NCBI RefSeq assembly: GCF_002850605.1
Contig: NZ_NXGB01000002.1
Location: forward strand, 186,001 to 250,000
Direction: 5' to 3'
DNA: 64,000 nucleotides
Source: Pasteurella oralis
Lineage (GTDB): Bacteria > Pseudomonadota > Gammaproteobacteria > Enterobacterales > Pasteurellaceae
Below the pieces are notes generated by a model. The model was not told the origin of the DNA. It ran no database searches and worked only from the letters and a program-made list of their open reading frames with translations. Positions 1 through 9,175 of this stretch are shown here, in pieces. Within the stretch, counting starts at the first letter, position 1. Each line of letters begins with the position of its first letter. A program made the position numbers and the translations under genes.

Positions 1-16
1 AGCTAAAGGAGAGCGT

Positions 17-439
17 ATGGCGGCAAGTCGAGGTCTGCAAAATTCAACATTAGGGGTCGAGGCAAGTCAGCGCGCAATGATTGATGCAGTCATGCCAATT
101 TCACAGATTGATACTGAGCATGCGCATCAACGAGGCATGGCTCAACTTACACACAATAACGCAATGAAAGAGCTTGGCGCACAAGTTAATGCAAATACAA
201 TTGGAAAATCCATCGATTTCGCGATGCAAATTACAAATAACTTTGATGCGCAAATTGCAGCTGTTTTAAATAATACTCAAATGAAAGAGGAAGATAAGAA
301 ACGAGCGATTGAGCAATTAAAAGCGAGTCGAGATTCTGAACTGGCATTTATGAGCAAGTTTATGCAACACGTACCGACAACACATAAAGACTGGATAAAT
401 TTCCCAAGTCTTAATGTCCCTACAATTACAATGCAGTAG
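17..439 (+). CDS. unidentified phage virion-type protein (140 aa)
   Basis: I do not recognise this 140-residue protein. It starts with ATG 5 bases after a strong AGGAG-type ribosome site. It is hydrophilic and mostly helical in character, rich in Gln, Ala and Asn, with no signal peptide or membrane segment. It is the first complete gene of a tight five-gene run (gaps of 7-12 bases or a 1-base overlap) that ends against a convergent phage integrase. That context suggests late structural genes of a prophage; small proteins between tail and lysis/integration genes are often internal virion or DNA-ejection components. The role is inference only. Confidence 0.6.
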   Translation: MAASRGLQNSTLGVEASQRAMIDAVMPISQIDTEHAHQRGMAQLTHNNAMKELGAQVNANTIGKSIDFAMQITNNFDAQIAAVLNNTQMKEEDKKRAIEQLKASRDSELAFMSKFMQHVPTTHKDWINFPSLNVPTITMQ

Positions 440-451
440 AGGAGAATAGTT

Positions 452-814
452 ATGTCATTTTGGAATAATGCATGGGATTCAATAACAGGGGCATTTTCTC
501 AAGGTGAAAATGCTGGTTGGATTGGCAGTGCTGCGAGTTGGATGGAAAATAATAAAGTTGCTACCAACTTAATTGGTAATACATTAGCAGGAGTTGGTAG
601 TTATTTTGCGCAAAAAGAAGCAAACAAGGATTTAATGCGCAAAGAGCGAGAGCTTTTAAATTTAAAAGATGAATTGCAATCCAAGTATTCTAAAGTGCCT
701 GAGACAGACTTTGGATACGGCGGACTAACAGTTGATAATACTCCCAACCTTGCAAATGGTGGTATTTTAACTGAAATTAAGAAACGGGCCGAAGATAATA
801 AAAAAGTGATGTAG
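452..814 (+). CDS. unidentified small phage protein (120 aa)
   Basis: An unrecognised 120-residue protein preceded by GAGGAG with good spacing. The N-terminal half is Trp-, Gly- and Ala-rich (MSFWNNAWDSITGAF...) and has an amphipathic or weakly hydrophobic stretch at about residues 35-55. The C-terminal half is a charged helix. A small protein with a glycine-rich amphipathic start in a late phage operon resembles podovirus-like ejection proteins in style, but I can cite no sequence match. It starts 12 bases after the previous gene, so the two are probably co-transcribed. Confidence 0.6.
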   Translation: MSFWNNAWDSITGAFSQGENAGWIGSAASWMENNKVATNLIGNTLAGVGSYFAQKEANKDLMRKERELLNLKDELQSKYSKVPETDFGYGGLTVDNTPNLANGGILTEIKKRAEDNKKVM

Positions 815-821
815 GTGATTT

Positions 822-1997
822 ATGGGATATGTTGACAGTACAAATGGCGGCTGGGCTGAGCAGGAAGATAGAGAATCTCGTTCCCGTGACTCTGGTCGCA
901 ATAATGATAGTGATAATTCATATAATCGATTAGAACCAGATCACCCAGCTTACAATCCATCTGGTGAGCAATTATCAGATAATGATCGTGAAGGCTGGCG
1001 AGAGCATGATTCTGGTAATGGCTACACAAGCACTAAAGATAGAATGAATAGCCACTTGAATCGTTACGGGCGCGATCAAGGTTATACAAATTCATTTAAT
1101 AGCTATAGTCGCAGTTCTATTAGCTCAGTTGCGCGCGCTGGTCGAGGCAGTCTTGTTGGGCGCTCTCAGTCTGAACCACGAACGCTGACTGGTCAAAAGA
1201 TTGGTGAGGGGTTGTTGGCTAATATGACGCAAAAATATTCAGCTTTCAATAAATCCAACTATAACCCTCAAGGACCAATGAGCCGCATTCCTGATCCTAG
1301 AAATCCAAATGCACTAAATCATCAGAACTTCAAATATTACGAACAATTAGCAGAACAAGATTTCATTGCTGATAAAAATCGTCGCACAATAGGTAATACC
1401 GCAGGCGGCATGGGTGCTTCTACTGCTGCCGAAGCGGTAGCTGGTTTAATTGGCGGGGGAGCAGGTAGGCAGATTGCCGGTGCGCTAACTGGACTAGCCT
1501 CTTCTAATGCAGGTGGTATTGCAAATGCCGTTGCGGGAAAATCAAATAGAAACGATCTAAATGCAACACAAAAAGCTATGTACGATTCTGCATACAACTC
1601 AAGAGATGGTTATTTTAAAACAAAAGATGGAGCATTTGATACTTGGGATAACGCAGCAAGAAGTGCCTTAGGTAGTGCTGCCGACATTGTAACGCAAAAT
1701 CCACTCGGCACTGGCAGTGCAATTGCAAATATAATGAATGAAAATGCTGCATTAGAAAAAACCATCAAGACATTTGGAACAAGAGAGGGTGAACACTATT
1801 TAAAAGAGAAGAGAGATAAGATAAGACAAGCTGGCATTGAGGACGCAAAGCGTAGAAAGGAAGATGAAGCTAATCAGGGTATCCTATCTACAATAATTAG
1901 TAGAGCAAATCAATACAATTCAGATGGTCATAAAAAACCACCTTACTATGCAATCCCGTCAATCCAAAACCTTTGGAACAATATTACAGTTAAATAG
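822..1997 (+). CDS. Gly/Ala-rich phage protein, possible DNA-ejection protein (391 aa)
   Basis: This 391-residue protein has three visible parts. Residues 1-120 are very polar and rich in Ser, Asn, Arg, Gly and Asp, probably disordered. Residues about 185-240 form a Gly/Ala-rich zone with GG and GxxxG spacing (GLIGGGAGRQIAGALTGLA), as in proteins that insert into or cross membranes. The remainder is a charged helical C-terminus. Podovirus internal ejection proteins often combine such features, so that role is possible; the family is not identified. It starts 7 bases after the upstream gene, behind a TAGGTGATTT ribosome site. Confidence 0.6.
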   Translation: MGYVDSTNGGWAEQEDRESRSRDSGRNNDSDNSYNRLEPDHPAYNPSGEQLSDNDREGWREHDSGNGYTSTKDRMNSHLNRYGRDQGYTNSFNSYSRSSISSVARAGRGSLVGRSQSEPRTLTGQKIGEGLLANMTQKYSAFNKSNYNPQGPMSRIPDPRNPNALNHQNFKYYEQLAEQDFIADKNRRTIGNTAGGMGASTAAEAVAGLIGGGAGRQIAGALTGLASSNAGGIANAVAGKSNRNDLNATQKAMYDSAYNSRDGYFKTKDGAFDTWDNAARSALGSAADIVTQNPLGTGSAIANIMNENAALEKTIKTFGTREGEHYLKEKRDKIRQAGIEDAKRRKEDEANQGILSTIISRANQYNSDGHKKPPYYAIPSIQNLWNNITVK

Positions 1998-2005
1998 GAG
2001 TAATT

Positions 2006-2506
2006 ATGGGTATTTTAGATTCAATGGCACAACAACAATCACCACAAGCGCAACCTCAAGCAGAACAAGGTGGAATGCAGCAGATGTATCAGTTTCTTAT
2101 GGATAATTCCATGAAAGCTATTGCAGAAGTTGCAGCGCAGCGTATTCAAGAAAAAGGACCAGTAGAGGGTGTAGCTGACTTGATCGCAACAGCAATGGTT
2201 TCTAATCTTCAAGCTGCTAGACAAAACGGTAAAACAATTCCACCGCAAGTTATGTTACAAGTTGCTAAAGATATTGGCATGAACCTGCTTCAACAAATGG
2301 GAGTGCCAGAAGATGAATTAGACGATGTCTTTATTGATGTTCTTCTTAGAGCATTAGAGTTATTTGGCGATATGTCAGATGGCATGATTCCACCTGAGGA
2401 AGAACAGCAATACATTGATATGATCCAAAAAATCTCACAAGCTGAACAACAAAGACAATCACAAATAAGCGGTAGTGTTCCTCAAGAACAAATGGGAGGT
2501 ATGTAA
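2006..2506 (+). CDS. acidic Gln/Met-rich phage protein (166 aa)
   Basis: An unrecognised 166-residue protein with a Gln-rich start (residues 8-30), a helical core of about 100 residues, an acidic segment (EDELDDVF) and a Gln/Met-rich tail. It has no signal peptide or membrane span. An AGGAG site lies 6 bases upstream. Its stop codon overlaps the start of the next gene by one base (TAATG), indicating translational coupling inside the same late operon. A virion or scaffold-like role is plausible from context only. Confidence 0.6.
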   Translation: MGILDSMAQQQSPQAQPQAEQGGMQQMYQFLMDNSMKAIAEVAAQRIQEKGPVEGVADLIATAMVSNLQAARQNGKTIPPQVMLQVAKDIGMNLLQQMGVPEDELDDVFIDVLLRALELFGDMSDGMIPPEEEQQYIDMIQKISQAEQQRQSQISGSVPQEQMGGM

Positions 2507-3246
2507 TGGGATTTGGTGGAATTTTGGCTGCTATGGCTCAAGGTCTTGGTACAGGAATGGTAAAAGTTGCTGATGAAGGTTGGAAAAAAGCAGCGGATGA
2601 AAGAAAGTTCAAGTTCTATGCTGATGAAAGTGAAAAAGGTCGCGCACATGATCTTGCTTTAAATGAAAAGAGATTTGAACAAGAAAAAGAAATGGAAGGG
2701 ATAAAGCATAAGAACAGAATCTCTGAAATAGCTTTCAGTGCGAGACAGAGTGCAAAAAATGGAAGTTCACCAGAGAAAAAGTTTATAAATGAATTTGATT
2801 CAGTTCTTGAAGCATTTAATCAAAATAAAAACAGGATAGGAGAAATTGATGATCAATTAAAAAATCCGAAAGGCTTATCAAAAGACGAGATTGATAAATT
2901 AAAACAACAAAGAAGCGTATTGCTCGGACAAAATGATCGCATTGCTAATGATGACAGAATTAGAAATGAAGTGATGTCTGGAAAATATGGGGAGCAAATG
3001 ATATCTAGTTACAACATTGTTGTAGAGCCACTCAGAAAGTCACCAGTAACTATTCAAGAGCCTAGTATGCAACCATTACCTACAGTTGAAGAACCCAAAA
3101 TGATTAATGCCAATGATGAAGGTGCGCTCAAAAAAGCTCAGAATGATATCTTCTCTAGAAAGATTCAGGAAATGAGTAGAAAACAGGTTGAGCAATATGG
3201 AAATGATCCTTATCTGCAATTTATGAAATCTCAATATAGAAAATAG
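2506..3246 (+). CDS. coiled-coil phage protein (246 aa)
   Basis: An unrecognised 246-residue protein, the last gene of the phage-type operon. It has a short Gly/Ala-rich hydrophobic N-terminus (about residues 3-18), followed by long charged helical segments rich in Lys and Glu, likely coiled coil at about residues 40-150. The start overlaps the upstream stop by one base. The gene is followed by a hairpin shared with the convergent integrase, so transcription of the operon ends here. The combination of an N-terminal amphipathic helix and coiled coil would suit an internal virion protein, but this is not shown. Confidence 0.6.
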   Translation: MGFGGILAAMAQGLGTGMVKVADEGWKKAADERKFKFYADESEKGRAHDLALNEKRFEQEKEMEGIKHKNRISEIAFSARQSAKNGSSPEKKFINEFDSVLEAFNQNKNRIGEIDDQLKNPKGLSKDEIDKLKQQRSVLLGQNDRIANDDRIRNEVMSGKYGEQMISSYNIVVEPLRKSPVTIQEPSMQPLPTVEEPKMINANDEGALKKAQNDIFSRKIQEMSRKQVEQYGNDPYLQFMKSQYRK

Positions 3247-3267
3247 GCTTGATGTGAAACTTAGATA

Positions 3268-3286
3268 AAAGGGCGTTTAGCCCTTT
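3268..3286. terminator. bidirectional terminator between phage operon and integrase
   Basis: AAAGGGC, loop GTTTA, GCCCTTT: a perfect 7-bp stem. It overlaps the integrase stop codon (3285-3287) and lies 21 bases after the last phage gene. A-rich and T-rich flanks make it usable from both directions. Confidence 0.65.
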
Positions 3287-4532
3287 ATTCATTAAATATA
3301 GCATTTCCGTTAGACTGCATTTCTACGAGATCAGCCCATGCTTGCATATATTCTTTTCTTTGTGTTAAATATTTTGCTTTATTGTATGTGCCACGCACTG
3401 TCGAATATTCGAAATGAGCAAGACACACTTCAATAATATCTGCATTAAATTCTCTTTCATTCATCTCAGTACTAAAAATAGAACGTAATCCATGTGCGGT
3501 GAGTTTATTTTGATACCCGATACGCTTAATTGCCTTGTTCGGTGTATCTCTACTCATATTCTTGTGTACATTTTGCACACTGGTGAAAACATATTGTCTG
3601 TGTCCATTAATTTTCTTCATTGTTTTAAGTATAGCGAGCGATTGTTTTGATAATGGGCAAATAAAATCTTGCACTTTACCAATTCTTCCTTTCATTTTAT
3701 ATTTTGGTACTTCCCACACTGCGTTTTCCCAATCTATTTCGCTCCATTCCATTTGTGTGACGGACCCTACACGCATTGCTGTTAGTAGCGTTAGTTCTAT
3801 TGCACACCTCGTATCAAGTGTGATTTTAGAATTTCTTAGTTTTTCAAAAAATTCTGGCAACTCATCAAATAGAATTGTTGGGTTATTTTCATGAACAGGT
3901 TTAATAAATACTTTTCCGATATCCGCAGTCGGATTGCTTGGTATAATTGAGCTATTGACCGAGTGAATCATAATATTATTCAGATAACCAATAATACGGT
4001 GTAGCGTATCTAATTTGCCCTCTTTTTCTAAGCTGCGCAATTTCGAGATCATGAGTGGTGCGGATATGTCATAGATAGAGTAGTGGCCAACCACATCTAA
4101 TAGATGACGTTGCAACCTATCTTTTATATCATCAAATGTGTCTTGTTTTAATTTTCCTGCTTTGACTTCATTTTCTCTGAGTCTAAGCCAACTCTTCGCT
4201 ATTGCAGCTAGTGTAAATTCTTTTTCTTGTAATTTTTTCTGAGACGCCTCAAAAACATGATCCTGTGGGTCTATATCTTGAGCAAGTAAAGAGCGGTATT
4301 CATCACGTTTTTGTCTAGCAGCAGCTAAAGATAACTCCGGATAATTACCTAAGCTTATGATAGTTCTCTTTTTAGAAAAAGGTTTGTAATACTGAAAACG
4401 CCATATTTTTTTCGAACTACTTTTTCTTATGAAAAGAAGTAGTCCATGGCCATCGGATAGATAGTAGTCTTTTTCCTTTGCTTTAGCATTATTTATCTCT
4501 GTGACCGTGAGCGGTTTAACTGTTTTTGCCAT
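3285..4532 (-). CDS. P4-like tyrosine recombinase (integrase)
   Basis: A site-specific integrase of 415 residues, the usual length for the P4/IntS group that inserts at tRNA genes. Residues 1-90 match the N-terminal arm-binding domain type (DUF4102-like: YYLSDGHGLLLFI, then SLGNYPELSLAAAR). The catalytic domain shows R254 (TAMRVGS), H347-G-L-R350 and the nucleophile Y383 (RGTYNKAKYL), so it appears intact. It is convergent with the phage genes and its 5' end faces tRNA-Val(GAC), 240 bases away, with a block of repeats between. This arrangement indicates that the element entered at the 3' end of that tRNA gene. No excisionase gene is visible in this window. Confidence 0.93.
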   Translation of the reverse strand: MAKTVKPLTVTEINNAKAKEKDYYLSDGHGLLLFIRKSSSKKIWRFQYYKPFSKKRTIISLGNYPELSLAAARQKRDEYRSLLAQDIDPQDHVFEASQKKLQEKEFTLAAIAKSWLRLRENEVKAGKLKQDTFDDIKDRLQRHLLDVVGHYSIYDISAPLMISKLRSLEKEGKLDTLHRIIGYLNNIMIHSVNSSIIPSNPTADIGKVFIKPVHENNPTILFDELPEFFEKLRNSKITLDTRCAIELTLLTAMRVGSVTQMEWSEIDWENAVWEVPKYKMKGRIGKVQDFICPLSKQSLAILKTMKKINGHRQYVFTSVQNVHKNMSRDTPNKAIKRIGYQNKLTAHGLRSIFSTEMNEREFNADIIEVCLAHFEYSTVRGTYNKAKYLTQRKEYMQAWADLVEMQSNGNAIFNE

Positions 4533-4544
4533 ATCTTTCCCCTA

Positions 4545-4654
4545 TTTTGGTATTACGTTTTCCAAAGTTTTTGGTATTACATTTCAAAAATCCCATTTTT
4601 AGGACAACGTAATACCAAATTTTTAAAAATGTAATACCAAATATAATACCAAAA
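4545..4654. repeat. cluster of five TTTGGTATTAC repeats, likely integrase arm sites
   Basis: Two direct copies (TTTTGGTATTAC at 4545-4556 and 4569-4580) are followed by three inverted copies (GTAATACCAAAT at 4609-4620, GTAATACCAA at 4631-4640, ATAATACCAAAA at 4643-4654). They sit immediately upstream of the integrase start and before the tRNA target, where arm-type binding sites of a tyrosine recombinase are expected. They could also act as an autoregulatory operator for the integrase. Between 4655 and 4773 a different motif, TTTTGGA, recurs several times and may belong to the same attachment region. Confidence 0.6.
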
Positions 4655-4773
4655 TTGTTGGATAGTATTGGAATGTTTTGGACCATTTTGGAAAGATTTG
4701 TATGTGATTTATGGCTTTATCATTGATTTTGTTGGAAATTTTGGACTGTTTTGGATAGGTTTGGAAAGTGAAA

Positions 4774-4850
4774 TGGTGCGACTAGCTGGACTCGAACCAG
4801 TGACCCCCACCATGTCAAGGTGGTGCTCTAACCAACTGAGCTATAGTCGC
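4774..4850 (-). tRNA. tRNA-Val (GAC anticodon)
   Basis: The 77-nt minus-strand sequence folds as a standard tRNA with an encoded CCA end. The acceptor stem is GCGACTA/TAGTCGC, the anticodon arm is CCACC-TTGACAT-GGTGG with anticodon GAC, and the T arm contains GGTTCGAGTCC. It closely resembles enterobacterial tRNA-Val(GAC). Its 3' end points toward the integrase, so the crossover core is presumably in the 3' part of this gene and the element's insertion preserved it. The second attachment copy would lie left of the window. Confidence 0.95.
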
Positions 4851-4970
4851 ATCGTGAAAAGCGGGGTTATCATATAAGCTTTTAAAACATAAAACAAGAA
4901 TTTTTTCTATTTTGCTTTTTGAGTGGTAAAAAAATAATCACCTCCTCTTTAACTAAAACGGGGAATTTCC

Positions 4971-5010
4971 AATTTGCGATCTCGATCTAATTTTATTTTC
5001 AGCGTATAAT
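4971..5010 (+). promoter_or_regulatory. candidate pykA promoter with a CRP/CRP-S-like half site
   Basis: A perfect TATAAT (5005-5010) lies about 90 bases before pykA. No good -35 box is visible at 17 bp. Overlapping that position is TTTGCGATCTCGATCTAA (4973-4990), whose left half TGCGA matches the Sxy-dependent CRP-S core of Haemophilus; the right half is poor. The -10 is reasonable and the activator site is tentative. Confidence 0.35.
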
Positions 5011-5097
5011 ATTGCTCAGTTTTTTCTTGCAATCTTGATTTATGTAAAGAAAGCTAAGATCAATATTTTATAACTTATATCATTTACGGAGTAGGTA

Positions 5098-6537
5098 ATG
5101 TCTAGAAGACTAAGAAGAACGAAGATTGTATGTACAATGGGACCGTCAACAGAGCGTGGTAATAACTTAGAAAAAATTATCATGGCTGGCGCTAACGTTG
5201 TTCGTATGAACTTTTCTCATGGCACACCAGAGGACCATATTGGTCGAGCTGAAAAAGTGCGTGAGATTGCAAAGAAACTGGGTAAAACAGTTGCTATTTT
5301 AGGTGACTTACAAGGTCCTAAAATCCGTGTTTCTACCTTCAAGGATGGTAAAATTTTCTTAAATATTGGTGATAAATTTGTTCTTGATGCTGACTTACCT
5401 AAAGGTGAGGGCACGCAAGAAGGCGTTGGTTTAGATTATAAAACTTTACCACAAGATGTTGTACCGGGTGATATTTTATTATTAGATGATGGTCGTGTTC
5501 AGTTAAAAGTATTATCTACTGAAGGTGCAAAAGTATTTACTGAGGTAACTGTTGGTGGTCCATTATCAAATAATAAAGGAATCAATAAGTTAGGTGGTGG
5601 TTTATCTGCTGATGCGTTAACTGAAAAAGATAAAAACGATATTTTATTAGCGGCTAAAATCGGTGTCGATTATTTAGCAGTTTCTTTCCCTCGTTCAAGT
5701 GCAGATTTAAATTATGCTCGTGAGTTAGCAAATGCAGCGGGATTAAATGCAAAAATTGTTGCTAAAGTAGAACGAGCTGAAACAGTTGTAGATACTGAAG
5801 CAATGGACGATATTATTCTTGCGTCAGATGTTATCATGGTTGCTCGTGGTGACTTAGGTGTTGAGATTGGTGATCCTGAGCTTGTTGGCGTACAGAAAAA
5901 ATTAATTCGTCGTGCTCGTCAATTAAACCGTGTAGTGATTACTGCAACACAGATGATGGAATCAATGATTAGCAACCCAATGCCAACTCGTGCAGAAGTG
6001 ATGGATGTAGCTAATGCAGTATTAGATGGTACAGACGCAGTAATGCTTTCAGCAGAAACAGCAGCAGGGCAGTATCCTGCAGAAACGGTTGCAACAATGG
6101 CAAAAGTTTGCTTAGGTGCTGAAAAAATGCCAAGTATTAATGTATCTCGCCATCGTATGAATGTTCAATTTGATTCCATTGAAGAATCTGTCGCGTTATC
6201 TGCAATGTATGCTGCAAACCATATGAAAGGCGTTGCAGCAATTATTGCAATGACACATACTGGTCGTACAGCGCTTCTTATGTCACGTATTAGTTCAGGT
6301 TTACCAATTTTTGCACTATCACGTAATCAGGATGCATTAAATCTCTGTGCGCTATATCGTGGTGTCACACCAGTCTATTTTGATGAAGTGAGTCGTAATT
6401 CAAAAGGTGCAGCCGCTGCGATCCAGTTATTAAAAGAGAAAGGCTTTTTAGTTGCTGGTGATTTAGTATTATTAACACAGGGTGATGAATTATTAGCAAG
6501 TGGTACAAATACTTGCCGTACATTAGTTGTTGAGTAA
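5098..6537 (+). CDS. pykA: pyruvate kinase, PykA type
   Basis: Converts phosphoenolpyruvate and ADP to pyruvate and ATP, the last step of glycolysis, in the cytoplasm. The 479-residue protein has the length and near-identical sequence blocks of E. coli PykA (type II, AMP/sugar-phosphate responsive). Seen in the sequence: the substrate-binding strand RMNFSHG (R36, N38, S40), [14 protein letters not shown], metal/substrate loop ARGDLG (249-254) and the family signature TATQMMESM (282-290). The C-terminal regulatory domain is complete. The start is set by a GGAG ribosome site 8 bases upstream. It is monocistronic, with its own promoter region and a strong terminator at 6552-6589. Confidence 0.98.
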   Translation: MSRRLRRTKIVCTMGPSTERGNNLEKIIMAGANVVRMNFSHGTPEDHIGRAEKVREIAKKLGKTVAILGDLQGPKIRVSTFKDGKIFLNIGDKFVLDADLPKGEGTQEGVGLDYKTLPQDVVPGDILLLDDGRVQLKVLSTEGAKVFTEVTVGGPLSNNKGINKLGGGLSADALTEKDKNDILLAAKIGVDYLAVSFPRSSADLNYARELANAAGLNAKIVAKVERAETVVDTEAMDDIILASDVIMVARGDLGVEIGDPELVGVQKKLIRRARQLNRVVITATQMMESMISNPMPTRAEVMDVANAVLDGTDAVMLSAETAAGQYPAETVATMAKVCLGAEKMPSINVSRHRMNVQFDSIEESVALSAMYAANHMKGVAAIIAMTHTGRTALLMSRISSGLPIFALSRNQDALNLCALYRGVTPVYFDEVSRNSKGAAAAIQLLKEKGFLVAGDLVLLTQGDELLASGTNTCRTLVVE

Positions 6538-6551
6538 TTAAATTGTGTTAT

Positions 6552-6589
6552 AAAAAACGGTGCAGATAAAATTGTCTCACCGTTTTTTT
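6552..6589 (+). terminator. rho-independent terminator of pykA
   Basis: The inverted repeat AAAAACGGTG...CACCGTTTTTTT begins 15 bases after the pykA stop and ends in a T run. Confidence 0.85.
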
Positions 6590-6676
6590 ATTGTCAACTA
6601 AAATCTACTTTTTTGAAGGCGGATTTTCGCTGTTAGTGTTAAAAACCTTATTTTTGCAAGGGTCGCTTTTACTACT

Positions 6677-7729
6677 TTAATTTAAGTTTATTGCTATTTT
6701 CTGACCTTTTTGAGCACTTTCGTAGGCTTTTTCAATCAACAATAATACTTGGTATGCTTGCTGTGCTGTTACTATCAGTTGTGCAGAGTTTGTTAGTGCG
6801 ACATAGATGTTATCGTAGTAAGCTTGATAATTGCCTCGTTCAGATTCAATTTTTTTACGTATCACAGAACCATTTATTTCTGTGTGTAAAATTCCCCAAT
6901 CTTGTTCTATCTCTTGATTCCAATTTCCTTTAGGTTTTATGCCTGCAATTAAAAGTGCTTCTTGATTATCTAGCTTGGGTTTTATATATGATCCTAATTT
7001 TCCTTGCAAGATGATGTGTGGCGCTTGTTCTCTTGCAAATTTAGTTGAAGACATCGTCACTTTTTTATCTGAGTAATAGAATGTAATTCTAAAACTATCG
7101 TCACTACCACTTTCAGCATTTTGTTTCGTAATATCAGCATAAAGTGCGGTCGGAATTCCAAATAAATCGATGACGTGATCAATAAGATGAACGCCAAGAT
7201 CATATACTAATCCTGTTCCTAATTCGCCTGTTTCCTTCCATGCTTTCTTATTTTTATATGGGCTAAAACGTTCATATCGAATTTCATACTCAACAATATC
7301 ACCTAATAAATGATCTGCGATAAGTTTTTTCACCGTTAATGCACCATTATCCCAGCGACGATTTTGATAAACAGATAATATGACATTTTGCTTGTGAGCC
7401 AATTCATTTAGTACTTTTGCTTCTTGTGCAGTAATCGCCAGTGGTTTTTCAACGATGACATGTTTACTTGCTAGAATTGCTTTTTGGGCTAACTGATAAT
7501 GTGTTTGATTTGGTGTTGTAATAATGACAAGATCAATGTCAGGCGTTAATAATGATTCAAAATCATGCACAACTTCTACATAAGGATAATCAATTTTTGC
7601 AAGTTCACTAGTCCGTTCAAATATTTTTTTTATTTGAAAGCGAGGATCGAGATCTAAAAATGGTGTATGAAATGTTTTAGCAGACATACCAAAGCCTGCA
7701 ATGGCGACATTGATTATTTTTTCCATCAT
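6677..7729 (-). CDS. Gfo/Idh/MocA-family oxidoreductase (YdgJ-like)
   Basis: A predicted NAD(P)-dependent cytoplasmic sugar or polyol dehydrogenase; the substrate is unknown. The 350 residues divide into an N-terminal Rossmann fold with GFGMSA at 12-17 and the family's conserved E94-K95-P96 (VEKPL), followed by the alpha/beta substrate domain with the H-bearing segment [16 protein letters not shown]. Overall it resembles E. coli YdgJ (346 aa) in length and in blocks such as SVYQNRRWD. The start ATG overlaps the stop of the upstream MATE gene (ATGA), so the two are translationally coupled. A second ATG follows directly. Confidence 0.88.
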   Translation of the reverse strand: MMEKIINVAIAGFGMSAKTFHTPFLDLDPRFQIKKIFERTSELAKIDYPYVEVVHDFESLLTPDIDLVIITTPNQTHYQLAQKAILASKHVIVEKPLAITAQEAKVLNELAHKQNVILSVYQNRRWDNGALTVKKLIADHLLGDIVEYEIRYERFSPYKNKKAWKETGELGTGLVYDLGVHLIDHVIDLFGIPTALYADITKQNAESGSDDSFRITFYYSDKKVTMSSTKFAREQAPHIILQGKLGSYIKPKLDNQEALLIAGIKPKGNWNQEIEQDWGILHTEINGSVIRKKIESERGNYQAYYDNIYVALTNSAQLIVTAQQAYQVLLLIEKAYESAQKGQKIAINLN

Positions 7730-9120
7730 TTCAACTTCTCTAAATGAGTAAATAAAAGATTATCGGGTTGAGTGTGAATTTTGTACATTCTAAGCATTAA
7801 TAGAACCGCAGCAATAGTTAAGCTCACAACGAAACCAATCCAAAAGCCTTCTGCGCCTAATGCAGGCATTAAAATATCAGTACGTGCTAATGTGTAGCCA
7901 ATAGGCATGCCAACTACCCAATAGCAGAATAATGTAATATATAAAATCGCTTTGGTATCTTTATAACCACGTAATGCGCCACCAGCAACAACTTGTACTG
8001 TATCTGAGAATTGATAGAGCGCGGCAAGTAGTAATAAGGTTCCCGCCATTGCTATAACTTGAGCATCTTTGACGAAGATTTTAGCTATTTCGACACGGAA
8101 AATTACCGTTATAGTCGCTGTGATCATTGCAATTAATAAACCTACAATTAATGCAGAATAACATACTTTTTTAGCTTTATCCGCTGAACCTTCTCCTAGA
8201 CGTTGACCAACTAGAATTGTGGCAGCCATGCCTAACGACATTGGTAACATAAATAAAAATGAACTGGTATTTAATGCAATTTGGTGACTTGCAACAATAT
8301 CAGTACCTAGTGGGGAGAGTAATAACGCAGTTAAAGCAAATAACGCGACTTCACAAAAAAGTGCAACAGCAATAGGGAAGCCTAAATTGAGTAATTTTTT
8401 TAAAGTAGTGAAATCAGGTTTTTCAAAAATCTTGTCAAATACTTTTAAATCACGTTGATTACGTGCATTTTTACAATAGAGGATCATCAAAATACACATA
8501 AACCAATTTACGATAGCTGTAGCAATACCGCAACCAACGGCACCGAATGCAGGAATACCTAACTTTCCATAAATAAAAATATAATTGAGAGGAATATTTA
8601 ATCCTAAGCCAAGAAACGTAATGACCATAGCGGGTTTAGTTTTAGCAATTCCATCATTTAAGCAACGAAAATTTATCATCAGTAAATAAGCAGGCAATCC
8701 CCATATCATCGCGTGTAAATAACCGATCGTGATACTTTTTAGATGTTCTTCAACTTGCATGTAGTCAAATACTAAGTTGCTGTAATAAATCAATAAACCT
8801 AAAGGTAAGCAACTAAATAAAATGATCCAGATACCTTGGCGAACTTGATGAGCGATTTGATCACGTTTTCCTGAACCATTGAGATAAGAAATAGTAGGGG
8901 GTAGGGCGAGCAATAAACCATGTCCAAAAAGGACTAAAGGAAACCAAATAGAAGCCCCAACTGAGATTGCAGCCATATCAGCAGAGCTGACACGTCCAGA
9001 CATAATTGTATCAACTAATCCCATTGAATTTTGTGCAACTTGTGCCATAAGAATAGGTAATGCAATTAAAATTAGTTTTTTTGCTTCAACTTGATACGCA
9101 TTAAAATCTATAAATTTCAT
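7726..9120 (-). CDS. norM: MATE-family multidrug/Na+ antiporter (NorM-like)
   Basis: An inner-membrane efflux pump of 464 residues, the normal length for NorM, with about 12 hydrophobic segments spread over the whole protein. Signature stretches include [20 protein letters not shown] near the N-terminus and [16 protein letters not shown] in the middle. The family exports cationic drugs in exchange for Na+ or H+. It is divergent from ribE with a 55-base spacer, as in H. influenzae, and is coupled by a 4-base overlap to the downstream oxidoreductase. Its real substrate cannot be read from sequence. Confidence 0.92.
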   Translation of the reverse strand: MKFIDFNAYQVEAKKLILIALPILMAQVAQNSMGLVDTIMSGRVSSADMAAISVGASIWFPLVLFGHGLLLALPPTISYLNGSGKRDQIAHQVRQGIWIILFSCLPLGLLIYYSNLVFDYMQVEEHLKSITIGYLHAMIWGLPAYLLMINFRCLNDGIAKTKPAMVITFLGLGLNIPLNYIFIYGKLGIPAFGAVGCGIATAIVNWFMCILMILYCKNARNQRDLKVFDKIFEKPDFTTLKKLLNLGFPIAVALFCEVALFALTALLLSPLGTDIVASHQIALNTSSFLFMLPMSLGMAATILVGQRLGEGSADKAKKVCYSALIVGLLIAMITATITVIFRVEIAKIFVKDAQVIAMAGTLLLLAALYQFSDTVQVVAGGALRGYKDTKAILYITLFCYWVVGMPIGYTLARTDILMPALGAEGFWIGFVVSLTIAAVLLMLRMYKIHTQPDNLLFTHLEKLK

Positions 9121-9175
9121 AAAAATTCCGAGTTTGTTATAATAATTAGATATTTTGTTTAAAAGAGAGATGACT

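Noticed and set aside
3535..3894. 119-codon frame antisense to the integrase
   Set aside because: It mirrors integrase codons and shows no independent start signal or recognisable protein features.
4668..4877. Open frame crossing the tRNA-Val gene
   Set aside because: Half of it is the complement of the tRNA; the reading frame is accidental.
9121..9175. Possible FMN riboswitch before ribE
   Set aside because: The spacer is 55 bases and shared with a divergent gene, too short for an RFN element, and no RFN motif is visible.
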